Shown piece by piece: positions 43,550 through 56,573 of a DNA stretch of 64,000 bases. The notes under the pieces are model-generated. The model did no database searches and was not told where the DNA came from. It was given only the letters and a program-made list of their open reading frames with translations. A program made the translations under genes and the position numbers. The DNA is from Prinia subflava. Lineage: Eukaryota; Chordata; Aves; Passeriformes; Cisticolidae. Each line of letters starts with the position of its first letter. The stretch's first letter is position 1. The stretch is taken from NCBI RefSeq assembly GCF_021018805.1, contig NC_086247.1:139107602-139171601 (forward strand), given 5' to 3'.

Positions 43550-44156
43550 TTATTCACCATTATCAGAAAGTTCAATAATTCCTTGTTTTGATACCAATGT
43601 AAAAATCGTCAATAAAGTGGAAGGGTCTTCACAATTATGATGACTCTGCCAATGACTACAAAGATCTTCTTTTCTTCCAAAAATCTGTTTGCACAAAATG
43701 CAGTTATAGCCTGCTTTAGACCAAAATTCTACTTTTCTCCTTGGTGTACCAAACTCCACATTTTGCACCTTGGAGGCTTCATTACTTCCTGACTGAGTTA
43801 GTTCACTTTTAGGTAAAATATTGACATTATTTTGATGGTGCAAGTATATCTGTCTCTTAGGTTTTGGAATAGCATACAGCTCCTCCTCACGGGCACTGCA
43901 CTTTGCTAAACGTTTTCTCTCATTGTGCTGTTTCCACACGTGGGTTGTATGTTTGACCAGTTCCCCCTTTGTTCCTCTGTTTCCATGCAAAACCCCTTCC
44001 TTCACTCTTCCCTGAATCTCTTCTCCATGACAGCACAGTAAGTGAAACTTCATTTCACCAAAGGACTCTGCAATAAACTGGCATCGACCACATTTGACCT
44101 GTAATTTCACTTCTCCTGGGTTATGGAATAGGTCCTCAAAATTGCAGTTATTTCCC
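43550..44156 (-). CDS. ZNF438: ZNF438 last coding exon, residues 621-822, zinc fingers 4-5
   Basis: The exon starts after an acceptor with a long T-tract (T-run then TTAACAG|GGG at 44157) and ends at TAA 43552-43550. With the phase-2 donor of the preceding exon it rebuilds Arg621 (AG+G). It holds two separated fingers: C643/C646/H659/H664 and C773/C776/H789/H793. Between them is a charged, poorly structured linker of about 110 residues. The segments VKCGRCQ, FHLL..HGEEI, LHHQNNV, GRKEDL and HNCEDPS agree with the C-terminus of mammalian ZNF438 as I remember it. The wide spacing and non-classical linkers make tandem DNA binding by fingers 4 and 5 less likely than by fingers 1 and 2. The 3' UTR continues below 43550. 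I see no canonical AATAAA on the minus strand in the next 2 kb, only variants such as ATTAAA at 42779-42774, so the transcript end is unresolved. Confidence 0.94.
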
Positions 44157-45380
44157 CTGTTAAAAAAAAAAAAGAAATACAAACTATTTAAGTATTAGCC
44201 ATGCAGAGAAGAGGGATGGTGATTTCTGTCCTTACGAGTTCCAAGAGATGACAGTCATGAAACAATTTTAATTAAAAATGGGCATTATTTCAACAGTATC
44301 TAATTAATTCAGAAGAGGGGGAAAAAAAAGAAACCAAATAAATAATAGTAAGGCTGTTAAGGAAAAAACTAAAATCAAATGACACTTCTGAGTTTAAGAA
44401 TTGCCTCCAAAATTAGCTTTGGTAGAAATAGCCTTTTAACAACACCAGCCTTTAATAAAAGGCTGATAACTTTTGTTAAAGTTCCTGATTCAGTGAGGCG
44501 AATCCAAATACTTCTAGTGCTGTGCTAGAAATGTGAAAATGACTATTACCTGTAATGCATAAGTAAGAGAAACCTACTTGTTTACAGTGAGTGATCTGGG
44601 TCAATTTGAGCCAAAACCACCTCCCTTTCCAAGATCGAAACTATGAAACTATGGAATTTCAAAATTTCTTGCCTTTTCTTTTTTTCACAAGTGGGTAACA
44701 TGGTTTAGAAAAGTTTAAATACCTAACTGGCAATTGGACAGCCCCTCTCCCTGACTGAGAATAGCTCTGCAGTATAAAGGATACACAGGCAGTCCCTGGT
44801 TAAGACAATCAAAACAAGATCTCCTCAGACATCTTCTTATAACATCTACAAGAAGGACCTCGTAATACTGTGAATTTATACTTATTAGACAGATTACCCA
44901 ACAAAACAGCTAAACTGAATGATTCACTGTATGACAGCAGTAAGACTGACAGAGAAGTACTGATGTTTCTTAGTCTCAAGACCGTGAAAGTTTCGGACTG
45001 ATAGTCCAGAGTGTGGAGATATGAAAAGTAAAAGAAGTAAAATGGAACTGCAGTGTTGCAGTGAGGAGTTACATTGAAGGCCTGATTTTAATTCTGTGAA
45101 AATAACCACAAGAAACCAAGTGACTCACATATGGCAGTATATCAGGTGTTATTAGAATATATGCAAAATTATTCTGGATATTCAAGTGTCAATAATAATT
45201 TATAGTTAATAAATCAGCTAAAATACACTGGTTGGTCTAATGGATTGACTGGATTCAAATGGAATATTTAAACCACTAGGGAGAAAAAAGCACGAATTTT
45301 TATAATGATGATGTTTATAAATTTCCACTGACGACTTGAAATCCCACTTTCATTAGCATTTAATTAGTGAAAACTCTCAC
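44157..45380 (-). other. ZNF438: ZNF438 intron 2
   Basis: GT (45380-45379) to AG (44158-44157), phase 2, about 1.2 kb, AT-rich. The 3' end has a run of about 12 T just before TTAACAG. Confidence 0.9.
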
Positions 45381-47214
45381 CTCTCTGTAGCTTCTTCTGC
45401 CTCTTTCATGTTCCTGTCTCTCTTCTTTAAAGTATCTTGTGTCTGTTGCTCGCTAGTGGAGGGCTCTGTGCTGATAACAACCCTGTGGACTTCTCTGAGG
45501 TGGCCAAAGTACACTTTCGCATGGCCAAAAACTTTAGCACAGAATTCACAGCACACCAGCTTTTTGGGTTTGCCTTCGTTGTGATGAAGCTTCATATGGG
45601 TGCTCAGCCTCCCAGAATAGATGTATGTCTTCCTGCAGATCCTGCAGCTGTAGGGCCGCCTGCTCGTGTGCGTGTTCATGTGGTCCTGGAGATGGTGCTT
45701 GAACTGGAACGCACGGTTACAAACATGACACCTGTGCAGCAGCTTAGGGACAGCTGAACACCCATTTCTACTTGGATCACTCGATTTAGCTGATGTAGCA
45801 TCACTGTGCTTGGAACTTAAGCATGCATTGGCAAGTGAACCATTTAAAAATGGTTCATGAGACGTCTCTGCAACTGCTGCAGGAGCCAGCGGTGTGAGCC
45901 CCTGCACAACTACCACTGGTTTTGGTCTGATACTGCGGTATTTTTTCACTGGTTCTGCTTTATTGTCTTCAGGTGTCTGAATCTCAACCTTTGCCCTCTC
46001 TCTTCCTTCTCGAAACTTATTAATGATGCACTTCCTTCGCTTGACCTGAAAAGCCAATAAATCTTCTGGGGCTCTTTTTTTCCTGCCTCTTCTTTTAAAG
46101 GTTGCACTGTTCATTTTTTTAAGACTGTCAACATCATCCACATTGCTGGATGGAGAGAAGGTATTTTCTTGGATGGTTTGTTTGGGGACTTGTGTAAATG
46201 ACACACCTAATTGCTTATCAAAGGCTTTAGTTTTCATCAAAGATGGTATCTTTTCACATTCAGATTTTAGTGAATGACCAGGTATGTCCATACCATTAGT
46301 ATTCTGCTTAGATTTACAGAACACTGAGTTTTTCATTCTCAAGTAAGGCAAAATAGGAAGTTTTCCTTTTGGTGCTGATGGAGTCATCTGAATTGTACTG
46401 CCAAAAACCGCTGGTGGCAAGACAGCAACAGGATTTGTAGAATTTGTGGGTTTTTCCTTTAGTTTCTCAGATGTCAGGAGTGACTCTCTTGTGGTTTCCG
46501 ATGCTGTCTTCACAGAGTGTAGATTTAGTTTCATGGGATTAGTTGTACTTGCTAGCTTGGATAGAGAGTTTTCAACTACAGATGGTCCAGAAATATTATT
46601 GCTAGCAATTTCAGTTTTGCTCATTAAAAGAGATCCAGATTCCACACAGTTGCTTTTATTTACTAATGTGGCAGCTCCAATTTCAGCTGAGTCACAGTCT
46701 GCTATCAACCCTTGTTCAGCTGAATCTGAGCTAGAATGGGCTTCAGGAGAGTCCTCAGGTAGAGCAGTCATGGGGGAAGTCTGTGATGAGATCAGTGCTT
46801 TGGTAGGAATCTTGTTATGTGCACTTAAACCAGAGATTTGTACCAGTTTTTTGTCACTCAGCAGTTTATTTCTTACAGATTGGTACCTGGGGATGGGCAC
46901 CTTTAGGTTTTCAGAGGGGGCCACAGTTGACTGCTGAACTTGCTGTGTTAGGGCAGGTGCAACACAGGGCACAGCCAACAGGGAAAACATGCCCTCGTGA
47001 GCAGCCACCTGCATGACAGCGTAGTTCTGAGCTGGCACCACCAGGGGCTTAGAACCTGAAGCTGAAATTGGTGTCACCGGCTCAGGCAAAGATGACTGAA
47101 GGCAAGAAACTACTCCAGGTGTTAAAATTTTTGGTACCATTTTTGGAGCAATGGTCCTAAACTGACTTTTCTTCTGAAAACTTTGTATTATATCCGGAGG
47201 GGATTTCTGTTTAT
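45381..47214 (-). CDS. ZNF438: ZNF438 main coding exon, residues 10-621, zinc fingers 1-3
   Basis: This 1834-nt exon is bounded by acceptor TTCTTACAG|AT at 47215 and donor AGAG|GTGAGAG at 45380. It encodes a conserved N-terminal segment (QFRTIAPKMVPKIL near residues 26-39). A long Ser/Thr/Pro-rich, probably disordered region follows. A basic stretch near residues 380-410 (KRRGRKKR and VKRRKC) looks like a nuclear localisation signal. Three C2H2 fingers follow: C505/C508/H521/H525, C533/C536/H549/H553 and C565/C568/H581/H586. The first two are joined by a THTSRRPY linker, close to the classical TGEKP type. The frame stays open upstream of the acceptor to 47317, but that extension is three copies of a 27-bp repeat and is intronic: the conserved protein begins at the acceptor. 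The exon ends in phase 2. Confidence 0.95.
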
Positions 47215-47222
47215 CTGTAAGA

Positions 47223-47303
47223 ATAACATAGCAAAGATGTAAAAGATACATAACATAGCAAAGATGTAAAAGATACATAACATAGCAAAGATGTAAAAGA
47301 TAC
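47223..47303 (-). repeat. Three perfect 27-bp tandem repeats at the ZNF438 3' splice site
   Basis: Units are 47223-47249, 47250-47276 and 47277-47303, identical to one another. On the transcript strand each unit is pyrimidine-rich, contains CTTTTACATCTTTG and lacks any AG dinucleotide. The array ends about eight bases before the acceptor AG (47216-47215) and so supplies nearly all of the polypyrimidine and branch-point region. In the frame of the downstream exon each unit would read MYLLHLCYV. Confidence 0.95.
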
Positions 47304-50300
47304 ATAGTGTTTTTCAAAAATTACTCTCTCAAAAATAAAACTTACAAATGATATTATGACACACAAGCTTATTAAAAATATTTAGGCACTTAAATGACTA
47401 CCAAATTAGATCTAGAATTGCAAGAGTTTCATAGACAAAAACACTGTCTGAAGCAACATGCTTGAACACAGATTTGCAAAACAACTCCTCTTAATCGAAT
47501 CTTAATTGGATGTTTCATTCTAGGTTAGGAACTAGATGGAATTTCAGATACAAATACACACATAAGCCTTTAGAGCCCTGGAAAAGCTGCAAGAGCATGC
47601 TGGCAATATTCTGCTGGAAAAACAGACAGGATTTAAGTTCCACAACACAGAACTTCTCTGAGCACCAGCTCTGATCATGTATCTCAAACAGAATCATGCC
47701 ATCTTTCAGACATTCTCTACTATTTAGAATTTGTGGGTTTTATCAGTACAGACTAAAGTTTGCCTGATGACGTCTTAGAAAAATTACTGCTACAAAACAC
47801 AAATAATGTATAATAAAATCAAAGAGGCCCTGAAAAAATACATGAATATGAACTACTGTTAAATACTCAATCACAAAATTTACTCAGGTACCACTAATGC
47901 ACAATAGAACTACTGTAGTAAAACACTTATACATTTTCTTGATAGATGCAATTTATCAAGGTTATATAACAATTTCTTCCTGTTTCTATTTGTGTTCATA
48001 AGTCGCAAATTCTTCTTTTAGTAAAGAACAATGTGAGGATAATTAAAACAAACAAAAGGAAAATTATAAAATTCATACAGTATAATATATATTAGACAGC
48101 AAAGACACGTGCTGACATTTCATACTCCACAGAAAAAGAGTTGATACATAGTTAATTGTGCCACTTCAATTTCATCTATCAATCTCATTACCTACTCCCA
48201 CATTCAATTATTGATGCTTCCAGTTCTCCAAACCTGGAATAGGTTTCCTGGAAAAACGGCAATCGCTACCACTAAAAATTCAGCTACAAAAATCCTAGGC
48301 AGAAAGGCAATTTGCACATAAGTAAAAATCATTTGAGAGAGGAATCACGTTTGAATAGAACATGTGAAAGTAAATGCTGCAACCTTGAAATATTGTAGTA
48401 AGGTAATTCCCTAGGAAAGTTTCCATTCCTTGCCCTTTTAAAGACTTGTATTACAAATGCATTTATATGTAATTCTGGACTTAAAAAGGTAATTGTGAAT
48501 TAGTACCAACACTGGAAACTCCAGTAAATTTATCTCAATCCTGGATGATGTTCTCAGACGTCACACACTTTGCAACAAGCACTGCAAGCTACAGACCTCT
48601 CATGTTTCATGACCAGAACTCCTGGACAGATATATATGTATATCCATGGTATGCACATGTCCAGTAAAGCCACTGCCTTCAGGACATGCTGGATTCACTG
48701 AGAAATAACATATAAACTGTACAGCTCATATTTAGTGGACCTGATGCTTTTCAAAACTCTTTGATCAGCAGATTCACAGAGCAATAACTATGCAGGGCAT
48801 AAGCCTTTGATCCTTTTATTGCCATCTACTGCATCAAACCCCAAGCCCATTATGCACTTTCTTTATACTCCAGTTAAGTGAAACTACTGGGCACCACCAT
48901 AACTTTCTTTCTCCTCAATGTCTGCAGAGATGTTCTGAATTTCTAGACATTCTGTGCAGACTGGGTTACTTTACATCTGGAAGTCCTACACAAATACTGA
49001 GATCCCCACACACAGGGATAAGTCCAGGTTTGTGCAGCCTGGAAAAAGCAGAAACATGATATGGTTAAAAATGGTTCCCTACAGCACTTTTTAGTCTCAA
49101 TTTGTATTTTTTTAATCTAGTCACTAAATATATAGAAATCTTTATATTTTCAGCTGCTGAGATTTCTGTTAGTCAGATGATGGTTTGTTTCCTACAAGGT
49201 ATCTTCCTATTGCATTTGAGTAAACAATTTTAGTACTTCTGAAAAGAACAATAATTTATGTAAAGTAATGTAATCACTAACCAAACTAGCCCTGAACTTC
49301 AATGATAGTTACAGGTCAAACCATGTAGCTTAAATACAGTAGATGACAGAATAAGGGTCCTTACCTTTTAGGGGACAGAATCAGTTCTTATTTCTCCAGA
49401 TAATGCTTGTCATACACTGACAATAAAGACTTTCTCCAAATCAGCAGCTATTCAGCTTGCCACAATATTCAACATGAAGCTGTTTCCATTCTCTCTCATT
49501 TCTCTTGTTCATCTCTCTTTTTATTTCAAAATTTCACTCATCAATTTGCATAAAACTTTTAGGAAAGCCAGCATTTCAGGAGACTACTACCTATGCTACT
49601 CCGAGTTACAGGGCACCCACTCTTCAACCAATGGTAACAGGAAAAGGTAGAAGTTTTGCTGTTTGTGCCTCTACAAATGGCAGCCATAAAAACAAGATTA
49701 ATTTGAAGTTAGGAGGAAATATTTGTAGAAATAATGTACGGCATTAGCTTTAAAAAGAACCGTGTGTTTTTCAAATTTGTTGACTCGCCTAACACAAAAT
49801 TAAGCAGTAAAATCACTTTTCTATAAAGAAAGTATCTCCACATATTTTTTCAGCATTCCACAGGAGAGCATTGCTCTAAAAGCCAAGACCTTCACCAAAA
49901 TCAAACACAAGATGCTCTTTGAAACAAGGTCTGTTTAGATCACTACCCTTCTTACACAGGTAACACAATACTAAGAATTGATATACTCTTTGAGAAGGGA
50001 TTTTTATACAAACAAATTTTCCAACTAGTGTAATTTTATTATAAGTTTTCCAGGCATGTTTGGTACCAACCTTCAGTACAACTTTTTTTTTTTTCCTTTT
50101 TCACAAGTTTACATTAGACATTTCAGTGCACAAATATTTATTGCAGTGCTTCTGGTAAGCAAAGGAATACTCAACTGCATTTCCCTCCCCTCCAACACAG
50201 CTACTGTAGTTAAGCTGCTTAGCCAGTGCCTAAATATAGAGAAGGGCTAGATGCAGACTAGCTGCCTGATGATGCTTCAGGCTCTGCTAACATTTTGCCT

Positions 50301-53300
50301 GCAGACTGGGAAAACTAATTGGAAGAACTGGTGGAAGACTACTTAGGATCTTGGGGATCAGGAAAAAGCAGCCAGTCAATTCACAGACTGGAGGTTCTAC
50401 TGACCCCACCCAGAGCATGTAAGTATCATCACTGACCAAAATTCTGGTTTTCATTCATAGTGAAAAGTTTCAACTTCCTTTGCACCCAGGCAGAGCTGTA
50501 GTAATTCATGTCTTCACCACACTGAAGGACTTGGATATGCTCTGGCTGTCTAGCTTGTGCAAAGGCAGCTTGGAAACCTCACATGCATCTCTCAGGGGCA
50601 TTACATTTCTTCAAAATTATTTCTGTCTCTGATTCAAAGGACTCATTTTGACTTGCCATCTGTGACCTGAGGAAAAGTCTTCGTGCCTATGCAATCCCAT
50701 GAAGTTTTTCACCTAAGAAGGGGAGGTTTCAGTTAAGGGAGGCTCTGCAAAGGCATCTGTGAGGATGGCCCTTCGTTTTAGAAGCTCATGTTTAACTGCT
50801 GTGTCCTCAGTCTTTCAGATGTGTGTGGGGTTGGAGCAACAAGTAGACATTTTTAAATAATTACACACAAGGCCAAACCAAATGCAGTTCAACCTATTTA
50901 CTTTAAAAGTCTGTCTTAAAAGATTAATGGTTATCATGCTAGGACCTGCAAGTATCAAATCCCTCAGATACTTGCAGGATGTCATAAGCTTTCATCCCTT
51001 CTAAATAACCTTAAAATTGTATAGAAGTGGACAGTGACACGCCAACACAAAAATCAATGATGCATTAAATTCTCTGATAGAGCCATGCTGGGAAGAGTCC
51101 TCTGGAAGAAATGGAGTTTCCATGGGTTGCTGCTTCTTCATGGTTCCCCTGCCTTCCCAAGTCATCCCAGTTTGGCCTACTCCAACCTAATGTGCCTTAT
51201 TTTTGTACTTCCTTTAGTTTGTTCCCTATGTAAAGCACACAACATTGCTGAACTCGGATGCCATAGACAGTATCAAAAAAATTTTATTTTCACTATCTGG
51301 TCTATTTTGAAAATAACCAGCAAAGAGCCTCCACAGAAACCACTGAGTCATAATGTTCATTTTTAAATAATCCTTGCAGGTCCATCTCAGTTGTGCAGGT
51401 ATGTATTTCATTTGTGTATGAATTGACATATGACAGAAAATAACACCAAAAAAAGAATCATCTTGTTTTGAAGGAAAAGACAGAATACAGATGAAGATAA
51501 ATGAATATTCAATGCATAGTAACACTACTGAGTCTTTTGCTTTGAAAGGAAGAGTATTTGTTCTGTGAGAAAAGAAAAAACATGCAGAACTGTCTAACAC
51601 ACAACATTAGATCTTTTTCTGCCAATGATAGTTAATCATGCATTTTGCCAAATCTCCATACACACTAAATACCTGTGGATACTGTCTTTCCAGCACAAGT
51701 TTCTTGCTTTTGCTGACCCAGCATACTTTGTTGGACACAATGTTTCTCTGCAGGATTAGCATGCAAAAAAACACCACCTGCAAAAGTGCTTTAGTTATAA
51801 ATAGATCCCAGGACAAAAAACCCAAAACAACCAAACCCCCCAGACCAACAAAACCCAGAAAAAGGCAATATAAAACATTAACTGGACGTTAATGTATTAA
51901 GAAAACTACTGGTTTTTGTTCTTTGCCATTTTTCTCTCCTCAAACTACACTTTAAAATCTAATACATTACATGTCAAATGCAAGGTGATAGCATAATAAT
52001 TGAGTAAAGCTGGTTAATGTGGCAAACAGATGCGGATGGTTAAGCCTCAGTGTCATGGCAGACAGTCAACAGCAGCAAAACAAAACACTTCAAAAAATGA
52101 AGGTTCAGTAGCTTTATTGAGTAGTTTTAACACAGGGACTAAAATCTATGCTTATTTACACTTTGCATAATTCTGTGAATAAACTGCAGATATTACAGAA
52201 AACAGAATTTGGACTTCTTTATTCAAAACCAGTTTTGCCATACACCTATACAAAGCAAGATTAGTATTAAAGCCTACAAACCATGAGTGTCCAGCTCTAC
52301 ACATTACAGCAATTAATTTGCAGTTGTGTCTACCTTTGCTAATAGTGACTACCTGGGTGGAATGTTCTGTTCTGGGTATTTGTGTCAGATAATTTTCTAA
52401 AATTGATTTCAACAGAAAATACCAGCCATTCTCAGTATGTCTGTATTAGAAATAAATAAATAAAATAATCTAGTGACACATCTGTGCATCAGGTGAAGAC
52501 CTTCATATGTGACACAGCAATGTCTCTTTGATCTGTGAAAAGCTGCCCAAATTAGGCAAAGCTGCAGACTCTGGGCATGTCAGTAGCTACTTCAAGCAGC
52601 TAACTTTTCCAGTGATTACATCCTATTGAATGTTCTCCTGCTTCAGGCTGGGCTGGATTTTCCCTGAACTATGGCTTTAGGTCCAAGGACCCAAGCTGGA
52701 ACAGCAAAATGGCTTCTCCTTATCTCTGAACTGCAGAGCTGACAGTGTGGAAGAGAAACAGGAGAATATACAGGGCAAGCAGGAAAAGGACAAGACTAGA
52801 AATGAGAATTGAGGAGTGTCCAGGCCAAAGAGTCAGGTGGGATATGGGAATTAAATGCAGACTTAAGACAGGTAACCAATATTACACAAGATGTGGAAAG
52901 GAGAAACATTTAAGCCAAAAGAAGAATCACATTTCTCACCTTTTTAGTCCTTTACTTTTTAAAGAGTATTATAACTATGTTTACACAGGAGTGCTTTTGT
53001 GCAATTTAAACTAGCTTACAAAAATAAACAATATAACAAAGTAGTTTAATGCAAGACTGGAAAATCTCCGTAGATCATTCACACAAACACTAAGATACAG
53101 AATGCGCAAATACACTTAGAAAATTTATTCTGGTATTCCACAGGAGGAACAAGACCAAAATAATTTGTTAAAATTCTAGAAGCCTTAAGCTGTATCTTTA
53201 AAGCTATATATAAATAAATCTGATTTGAGCATAAATGTGATTTGCTAGTTGTGCAATAAGCATTTTATAATTTAGAAGGATTTCCTTTACAGTTTGTGCA

Positions 53301-53799
53301 AAGTTATTATTTTAAGGGATTAAGATTACAGGGCATTTCAAGAAATTCTGTGAGCAATGGGATGTTTTCTGGATTCCTTAAATGGTGTCCAAAAGACTCT
53401 TAGCATAAGAGCACTTTAAATAACAAAGGTACACTTTTGTTTTACATTAATTGGGTTCTATTAAAAAGGATGTTCAACATTAAAACTTCTAGGGGCATTT
53501 TTCAGTGTGGAAATAAGCTAAGCTAAAGCTGTTACCTTGCAGAGGTAAGTCATACAGTAACCCAAGATCATGGGTATATAGTCTGCATTTACGAAGTTCT
53601 CCGGTTTCCTCTCTAATTCAGTCTTTTGTTTTTGCCTGAAACATCCTTTCTGCACTATAAATCATATATTGATACATGCCAAAGTTTATACAGATCTAAC
53701 ATAAGAAAAAAACAAGTCTGATGACAGCACTTGCTCAACTTGCAGAATTGCTTTCCTCTGTTGTTCCTCTGAATATGTACATGGGAGAGGCCTTTCACA
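47304..53799 (-). other. ZNF438: ZNF438 intron 1, left part, no recognised element
   Basis: AT-rich intronic sequence with short frames only. Segments at 48540-49030 and 50240-50800 look less AT-rich and might be old repeats I cannot assign. Confidence 0.6.
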
Positions 53800-54700
53800 C
53801 GTCCTCATCAACACCCTTTTCTCTAAATTGGAGGGGTAGAGACTCTACTGATAGATGGATTATTGGATGGATAAGGAAATGGCTGGATGGTAATGGTGAA
53901 CAGCTCAATGGCCATATGGAGATGGGTGACAAGTGGTGTCCCTTGGGTCCATGCTGGGACCAGTGCCCTTTCATATCTCCGTAAGTGACACAGACAATGG
54001 GATTGAGTGCACCCTCAGCAAGTCTGCAGGCAAAACCAAGCTGAGAGGTGCAGGTCACACACCTGAAGGATGGGATGCTGAGGGGCCTGGACAAGTTCAC
54101 GAAGTGGTCCCATGGGAACTTCATGAGTTCCTGCACGTGGGTCAGGACAGTCCCTGGTAACAACACAGGCGGGGCTAAAGTGATTCAGAGCAGCTCTGCC
54201 AAGAAGAACTTGAGGGTACTAATGGATGAAAAAACTGACTGTGAGCTGCAAATGTGCACTCGCAGCCCAGAAACCCAACAGGGTCCTGGGCTGCATCCAA
54301 AGCACCATGGGCAGCAGGGGAGGGAGGGGATTCTGCCCCTCTGCCCTGCTCTGCTCTGGTGAGACACACCTGGAGCACCAGCTCTCGACCCTCAGCACAG
54401 GAAAGACACAGACCTGTTGGAGCAAGTCCGTAGTAGGGCCACAAAAATGGTGGTAAGGATGGAACACCTCTTCTATGAGGAAAGGCTGAGGGGGATTATT
54501 ATGGGGTTATTAGTCTGAGGAAGGCTCCAAGAAGATCTAACTGGGGCCTTACAATACTTGAAAGGGGCTGAAAAGAAAGACAGTGACACTTTTTTACAGT
54601 GCTTGCAGAAACAGGACAAAGCATAATGGTTTTAAACAAAAAGAAAGTAGATTCAGACTAGATACATGGAAGAAATTTCTACCTGCCCATCACTCTCACC
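53800..54700 (+). mobile_element. CR1 LINE fragment with decayed reverse-transcriptase C-terminus
   Basis: One frame still reads like the CR1 reverse transcriptase around the palm (GSMLGPVPFHISVSDTDNGI, then ECTLSK). The position where the family has its catalytic FADDT motif reads SAGKT, and the frame shifts soon after, so the copy is inactive. The 3' UTR follows with typical wording (GGAAAGGCTGAGGGGGATTA). The 3' terminus with the octamer end is missing. It lies within ZNF438 intron 1, antisense to the gene. Confidence 0.8.
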
Positions 54701-56516
54701 AGCATCTTGGCTTCAGTATCTCTGTCACCAGAGAAAAGCGTAACAAAAAACACCCATACTAAAGCAGACTTGTTAAACACAAGCTAACACACTGAGAAAT
54801 TTAGTCACTATAGTAGCAGCATTAGAAACAGTAATAATTAAGACATAATTTTTGATTTCCCATAGATTTAGATTTCATGGATTTCTCCATTGTTCCACCA
54901 CAAATAACTTTTAAAATATGTATGAAATACTATTTCTGCAGGGAATAACAAGTGGCCAACAGCTTTGAGGCACCTTTTTGAGTTGTGACATGAAATGTAT
55001 TAGCCACACACAGGTAAATCACTATTCAAAAGAAGCTTCCTATATATAATGTGGGCAATGCATGGCTTAACACAACCTCCTACTATAAAAAGCTTTTTTT
55101 TGTGCTACTGTATAAAGGAAGAAAGTCTTCAAAGTCCTTTCTAAGAGTCAGAATACATATACATAAGAGATTTTTAGACACTTTTGCAGTGAATTTAAAA
55201 TTCATTTATTACCACATCTACATGCTTTTTTAGCACCTCTCATACAGTGTCTGTGAACTTTAAAAGCTTTCCATTTTTTGAAGGCACAGTCTTTCAAGTT
55301 ATAAGCTACTCATTTCGTATTAAGGTCAACAAAATTAATAGGTCTTAAGCAGATCAAAATATTTTCATATCAAGAAAGCTAGACATAAAGCATCTGTAAT
55401 TACCAATAACCTTTTCCACCTTTACAGCTGAAGATATTACACATAGACTTTTCTCACTATGGCAATATAAGAACTAGAGGGCTCAAAATGGTGCCTGGCC
55501 TCTGCAACCACACAAATAGTAATTGAATTTAATTTCTATTTAAGCACAGAACTTCTTTTTGAGAGACACTGTTAGATACACCATCAAAGACTGTATTTCA
55601 GCTTCTTTATGCCTCTGCTAGTTTCAGCAACCAACTGTGTCAGCCTGCAAGTGGGCATTATCTAGAAAACTTGGTGATCTGACAGGATGCAATTGAGTAG
55701 AATGGACATTATTTTACTATCACTGCAAGTCCAGCAGTTATCTTTGTTGGTTTTGCCCAGTCATTCTGTTCCACAGAGGACACCATCCCTGAAGATTTGC
55801 AAAGCAAGGCTGCAGTAATGCAGCCACTTGGGGGAACTAATTGTTCAGAAAATAGTTGAAGGAGGTGATGGAAACATTGGTCATAAACTAGACATTCATA
55901 ACCCCCCAACAGCATTGCAAATATAAATTAGCTACTTCAGAAAGTGAGGATAAACACCTGTAAATGGATTTTTAAAAATTCCTGGGAGAATTGCCAGTGG
56001 AAATGTCTTTCAGTGAGCTTCAGGAAAGATACAGACCTAAACAGTAATTCATCCACTGTTAGTCAACGTAAAATTATTTTTAAAGGGGCTAATCAAGATC
56101 AAATCAACATGAACAAAATTTCAATGTGCCTAACGTAAGTAGTAATTAATGAACTTATTTTCTCTTAAGTACAGGAAACAGTAACTACCAAGACTGCTAA
56201 AAACATGAAGGCAAAATTCTTCAAAAACCACGCAGCACAAAAATGTCAAGTAGAATCATTTTATGAATAAAATCATAAAATAGGTTCTGATTAGATTTTT
56301 TCTTTTTTTCCAAAAAAAGTGAACATACCTATGTCTTACTGAGACATCAACCCTCTTTGGGGCAGAAAACATGTATGTCTCACTTCAGTAAGGGAATTAG
56401 GCCTCTTACTCCCAAGATCTAATTCTTTTGCAAACACTGATGCACAAAAAGAGAACACAACAAAAAAGCAAAAGTTTTATTCCTGATAAAAAGTACTTTT
56501 GTGGGTTTTTTTGGTT

Positions 56517-56517
<1 letters not shown>
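54701..56517 (-). other. ZNF438: ZNF438 intron 1, unremarkable
   Basis: AT-rich, no recognisable exon or repeat between the CR1 copy and the poly-T tract. Confidence 0.6.
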
Positions 56518-56554
<37 letters not shown>

Positions 56555-56573
56555 TTTGTTTGTTTGTTTGTTG
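56518..56573 (+). repeat. Poly-T tract followed by (GTTT)n
   Basis: A run of about 36 T is followed by five GTTT units, within ZNF438 intron 1. On the transcript strand it is (AAAC)n then poly-A. No retroposed body is recognisable next to it. Confidence 0.92.

Noticed and set aside
45437..46937. Plus-strand frames of 106 and 163 codons
   Set aside because: They lie antisense within the ZNF438 coding exon and reflect its codon pattern.
47215..47317. N-terminal extension MKNTMYLLHLCYV... of the main ZNF438 exon
   Set aside because: It is the triple 27-bp repeat upstream of a good acceptor. The family's conserved sequence starts at the acceptor, and a separate start exon fits in phase.
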